DNA from: Clostridia bacterium
Lineage (GTDB): Bacteria; Bacillota; Clostridia; Christensenellales; Aristaeellaceae
Reading direction: 5' to 3'
Assembly (NCBI GenBank): GCA_017429265.1
Contig: JAFRPG010000005.1
Location: 1-64,000, forward strand
DNA: 64,000 nt
Position 1 is the stretch's first letter, and every line of letters begins with the position of its first letter. Of the stretch, positions 60,093-64,000 are shown piece by piece. A program made the position numbers and the translations under genes. The notes below the pieces were generated by a model. That model worked only from the letters and a program-made list of their open reading frames with translations, did no database searches and was not told the DNA's origin.

Positions 60093-60124
60093 AGAAAAGC
60101 ACCGGGCAATTCCGGTGCTTTTCT
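60093..60124. terminator. Bidirectional terminator between convergent genes
   Basis: agaaaagcaccgg (60093-60105) pairs perfectly with ccggtgcttttct (60112-60124); the A and T runs are inside the stem, allowing function from both sides. Confidence 0.85.
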
Positions 60125-60141
60125 GCTGGGTGACTGTCGGA

Positions 60142-61002
60142 TCAGGTGAAGGGGAGCACGTTGTAGACAGCCGGGTCAAAGGTGTCCACATGGCTGTCGC
60201 CGTAGTCGGAGATCGTGCCGGCAATGTCGATGTCCAGCCGGAGCGTTCCGTCGCTATCCGTGTCCACATCGATGCCGAGCGTGCCCTCCGCCCCGGTGAT
60301 CCGGCCCTCGCCGTCCAGGGTGAAGGTCAGGTCCGCCGCGGCCAGCCGCAGGCCGGTGACGCAGGACAGCAAGCCGTCGGTGACGGTGGTATGGAAGTCC
60401 ATGATGTCGATCGCGGGGCCCCAGTAGGTGTCGAAGGCGATGCCGTGATCCTCGCGGAAGATGTGCTCGGCGACGGGCAGGGCGACGGTGTTCAGCGCGG
60501 CATTCATCAGCGGGGTGACGTCGTCCGCGGTCAGGACCAGGTGAACGGTCTCGCCGCCGTTTTCCGCGTCGGATACGGTGACCGCGCCCTCGGGCAGGCC
60601 GGCCTCGATCACCGGCATCAGCTGCGCGGCCAGTCCGGCCAGCTGCTGCATGGTGACCGTCGGTGTCACGAGGGAAGGCTGGCTGTAGCCCTCTGTCAGC
60701 TCCCTGTAGAAGCCGGGTTTGTAGCGGTCCATGACGCAGACATGCGCCTCGTGCTCATCGATCTCGTTGCAGATGATCAGGTAGCCGGTCTCCCGCTCGG
60801 TGCCGTCCTTGCGCGGGGTGGATAGCTTCAGATCCCAGAAGGAGTCGCCGCCGTCCTGGACGTAGCGGGCCTCCACTCCCTTGAAGCGCGTGCCCTCGAG
60901 GCGGAATTCCGCCGTTCCCTGCAGGGTGACGTTCGGGGTCGCAAACAGCAGCTGCAGCACTGCGAGCAGGACGCTCACAAGGCTTGTCGTGATCACATTC
61001 AT
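60142..61002 (-). CDS. Exported or membrane-anchored protein of unknown function
   Basis: This 286-residue protein starts with a short hydrophobic segment (about 5-21, VSVLLAVLQLLFATP) that could be a signal peptide or anchor. The rest is beta-rich, with alternating strands such as TVHLVLTADDV, ADLTFTLDGEGRITG and TLRLDIDIAGTISDYGDS; the last part resembles lipid- or ligand-binding folds of the LolA/DUF-type, though I cannot assign a family. The start follows aaggagg. It is on the same strand as the SCP2, flavodoxin-like and clpC genes. Confidence 0.7.
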   Translation of the reverse strand: MNVITTSLVSVLLAVLQLLFATPNVTLQGTAEFRLEGTRFKGVEARYVQDGGDSFWDLKLSTPRKDGTERETGYLIICNEIDEHEAHVCVMDRYKPGFYRELTEGYSQPSLVTPTVTMQQLAGLAAQLMPVIEAGLPEGAVTVSDAENGGETVHLVLTADDVTPLMNAALNTVALPVAEHIFREDHGIAFDTYWGPAIDIMDFHTTVTDGLLSCVTGLRLAAADLTFTLDGEGRITGAEGTLGIDVDTDSDGTLRLDIDIAGTISDYGDSHVDTFDPAVYNVLPFT

Positions 61003-61029
61003 GGGTTATCCTCCTTGAAAATACGGTTT

Positions 61030-61359
61030 TCAGACCAGGGCCGCCAGCTTCAGGAGCAGGGCCTTGTTGCCGCGGACGCGGACCTTGCCGAAGAGCAGGG
61101 CCTTCGCGGGGGAGAGCTCGCGGTTGACCAGGGCCAGGAGGTCCTTTTCGTCGGCCTCCAGGGAGCAGTCCGGGTCGCGATCCAGGGTCTCCGGCAGGGT
61201 GACCCGGCCGTCGTCCAGACGGATGTTGACCACCCGGCCCTGCCTGGTGCGCAGCGCGAAGAGGCCGCTCTGCCCCTTCAGCTTCTCCTCGATCGGGGCG
61301 GTGAGCGACGGCAGCGCCGCGACAAACTCATCCAGGGTGGCGTAACGTTCTGATGCCAT
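61030..61359 (-). CDS. SCP2 sterol-carrier-like domain protein
   Basis: This 109-residue single-domain protein matches the SCP2 fold: an early helix, a strand with VVNIRLDDGRVTL, then CSLEADEKDLLALVNRELSP and the terminal FGKVRVRGNKALLLKLAAL. Such domains bind hydrophobic ligands such as acyl chains. The start follows gaggaggt. Its gene lies 12 nt after the flavodoxin-like gene and 27 nt before the exported protein gene, so the three are likely co-transcribed. Confidence 0.88.
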   Translation of the reverse strand: MASERYATLDEFVAALPSLTAPIEEKLKGQSGLFALRTRQGRVVNIRLDDGRVTLPETLDRDPDCSLEADEKDLLALVNRELSPAKALLFGKVRVRGNKALLLKLAALV

Positions 61360-61371
61360 GGCGTGACCTCC

Positions 61372-61782
61372 TCACATCGTGACGGCCACGGCGAACGCGG
61401 CGGCGGCCTTCAGGTCATCGGCGTCGGGACGGCCCTTAGCCAGGAAATGGAACGCGCCCTTGCAGCAGAACTCTTTGCCGCTGAGATGGAAGGAGTGCTT
61501 TTCCGCCAGCTTCTCAAGCTGGGAGCGGGTGGAACGGCCCGAAGCGGAGGTGCAGACGTTGATGATCTCGCCGCACTTCTCCCCGTTGGCGACCAGGAAG
61601 TCCTTCAGCTTGCCGTCAATGCGGGCGGCATACATGCCGTTGCAGAGGAAAAGCATGTCCACAGGCTTCTCCAGCCCGCTCTCGATGTCCAGCGCCGGCA
61701 GGTTCAGCGCCTCGCCGATGGCCTCGGCCAGCTGCTTTGAGTGTCCTGTGCGGGAGAAGTACCGGATTGCGATCGTTGCCAT
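61372..61782 (-). CDS. Flavodoxin-like protein
   Basis: This 136-residue protein begins with the FMN-phosphate-binding loop pattern IAIRYFSRTGHSKQLAEAI (T/S-x-T-G-x-T in classical flavodoxins; here SRTGHS). The second strand reads VDMLFLCNGMYAARIDGKL, with a loop that would face the flavin. It is a little short for a full flavodoxin. An electron-transfer or NAD(P)H-flavin role is likely, but the missing acidic third strand makes FMN binding uncertain. The start follows aaaggagag. Confidence 0.82.
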   Translation of the reverse strand: MATIAIRYFSRTGHSKQLAEAIGEALNLPALDIESGLEKPVDMLFLCNGMYAARIDGKLKDFLVANGEKCGEIINVCTSASGRSTRSQLEKLAEKHSFHLSGKEFCCKGAFHFLAKGRPDADDLKAAAAFAVAVTM

Positions 61783-61815
61783 GGTGATCTCTCCTTTTCG
61801 TTTTGTCGTGAAAGC

Positions 61816-64000
<2,185 letters not shown>

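Overview
The window is a 64 kb stretch of GC-rich chromosome, densely packed with genes on both strands. I read it as a member of the Bacillota (class Clostridia), probably an anaerobe that uses plant polysaccharides. The signs are: an ileS preceded by a T-box leader, an L10-type leader with attenuator before rplJ-rplL, a cobalamin riboswitch, an Rrf2/NifS/NifU iron-sulfur operon, a ClpC-type ATPase with a UVR segment, rubrerythrin, a ferredoxin-linked 2-oxoacid oxidoreductase, and strong consensus -35/-10 promoters with GC-rich intrinsic terminators. A gut or rumen relative of Christensenellales/Aristaeellaceae would fit, but that lineage is inference from gene content only.

Layout. 0-6 kb (minus): moxR, DUF58, a secreted GH13 amylase and a secreted GH53 endo-galactanase with C-terminal Ig-like and carbohydrate-binding modules. 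6-7 kb (plus): rplJ-rplL with leader. 7.1-8.9 kb: an E2-like acyltransferase flanked by two copies of an intergenic palindromic repeat. 9-14 kb (minus): a 1637-residue secreted leucine-rich-repeat protein. 14-16.4 kb (minus): two overlapping CobW-type GTPases, one with an extreme His/Asp tail. 16.4-20.6 kb (minus): tldD, tldE/pmbA, a zinc-ribbon protein and a serine hydrolase, followed by tRNA-Leu(GAG). 21-24 kb (plus): GH51 arabinofuranosidase and an oxidoreductase. 24-29 kb (minus): phosphoesterase, a ParB-like/BMP fusion, GNAT, rlmH and an amidohydrolase. 29-32 kb (plus): glycogen branching enzyme and a lipoprotein. 32-36.6 kb (minus): riboswitch-controlled btuF, then uxaB-uxaA. 36.8-51.4 kb (plus): hydrolase/membrane fusion, IorA-IorB fusion, GH120 xylosidase-uxaC-HAD operon, DUF4340 protein, three envelope proteins. 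51.5-55.7 kb (minus): ileS and a Phd/PIN toxin-antitoxin pair. 55.8-60.1 kb (plus): Rrf2-nifS-nifU, mscS, rubrerythrin and a Cys-rich protein. 60.1-64 kb (minus): exported protein, SCP2, flavodoxin-like and clpC (cut by the window end).

Functional themes. Several transcripts together cover pectin and hemicellulose breakdown: GH53 cuts galactan side chains, GH51 removes arabinose, GH120 acts on xylo-oligosaccharides, and UxaC, UxaB and UxaA take galacturonate to 2-keto-3-deoxygluconate. Iron-sulfur supply (Rrf2/NifS/NifU) sits beside oxidative-stress genes. The most unusual non-coding feature is a family of about 300-360 bp mosaic inverted-repeat elements (four copies, one cut by the window start) lying just after gene terminators. 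No CRISPR array, prophage, transposase or rRNA gene was seen.
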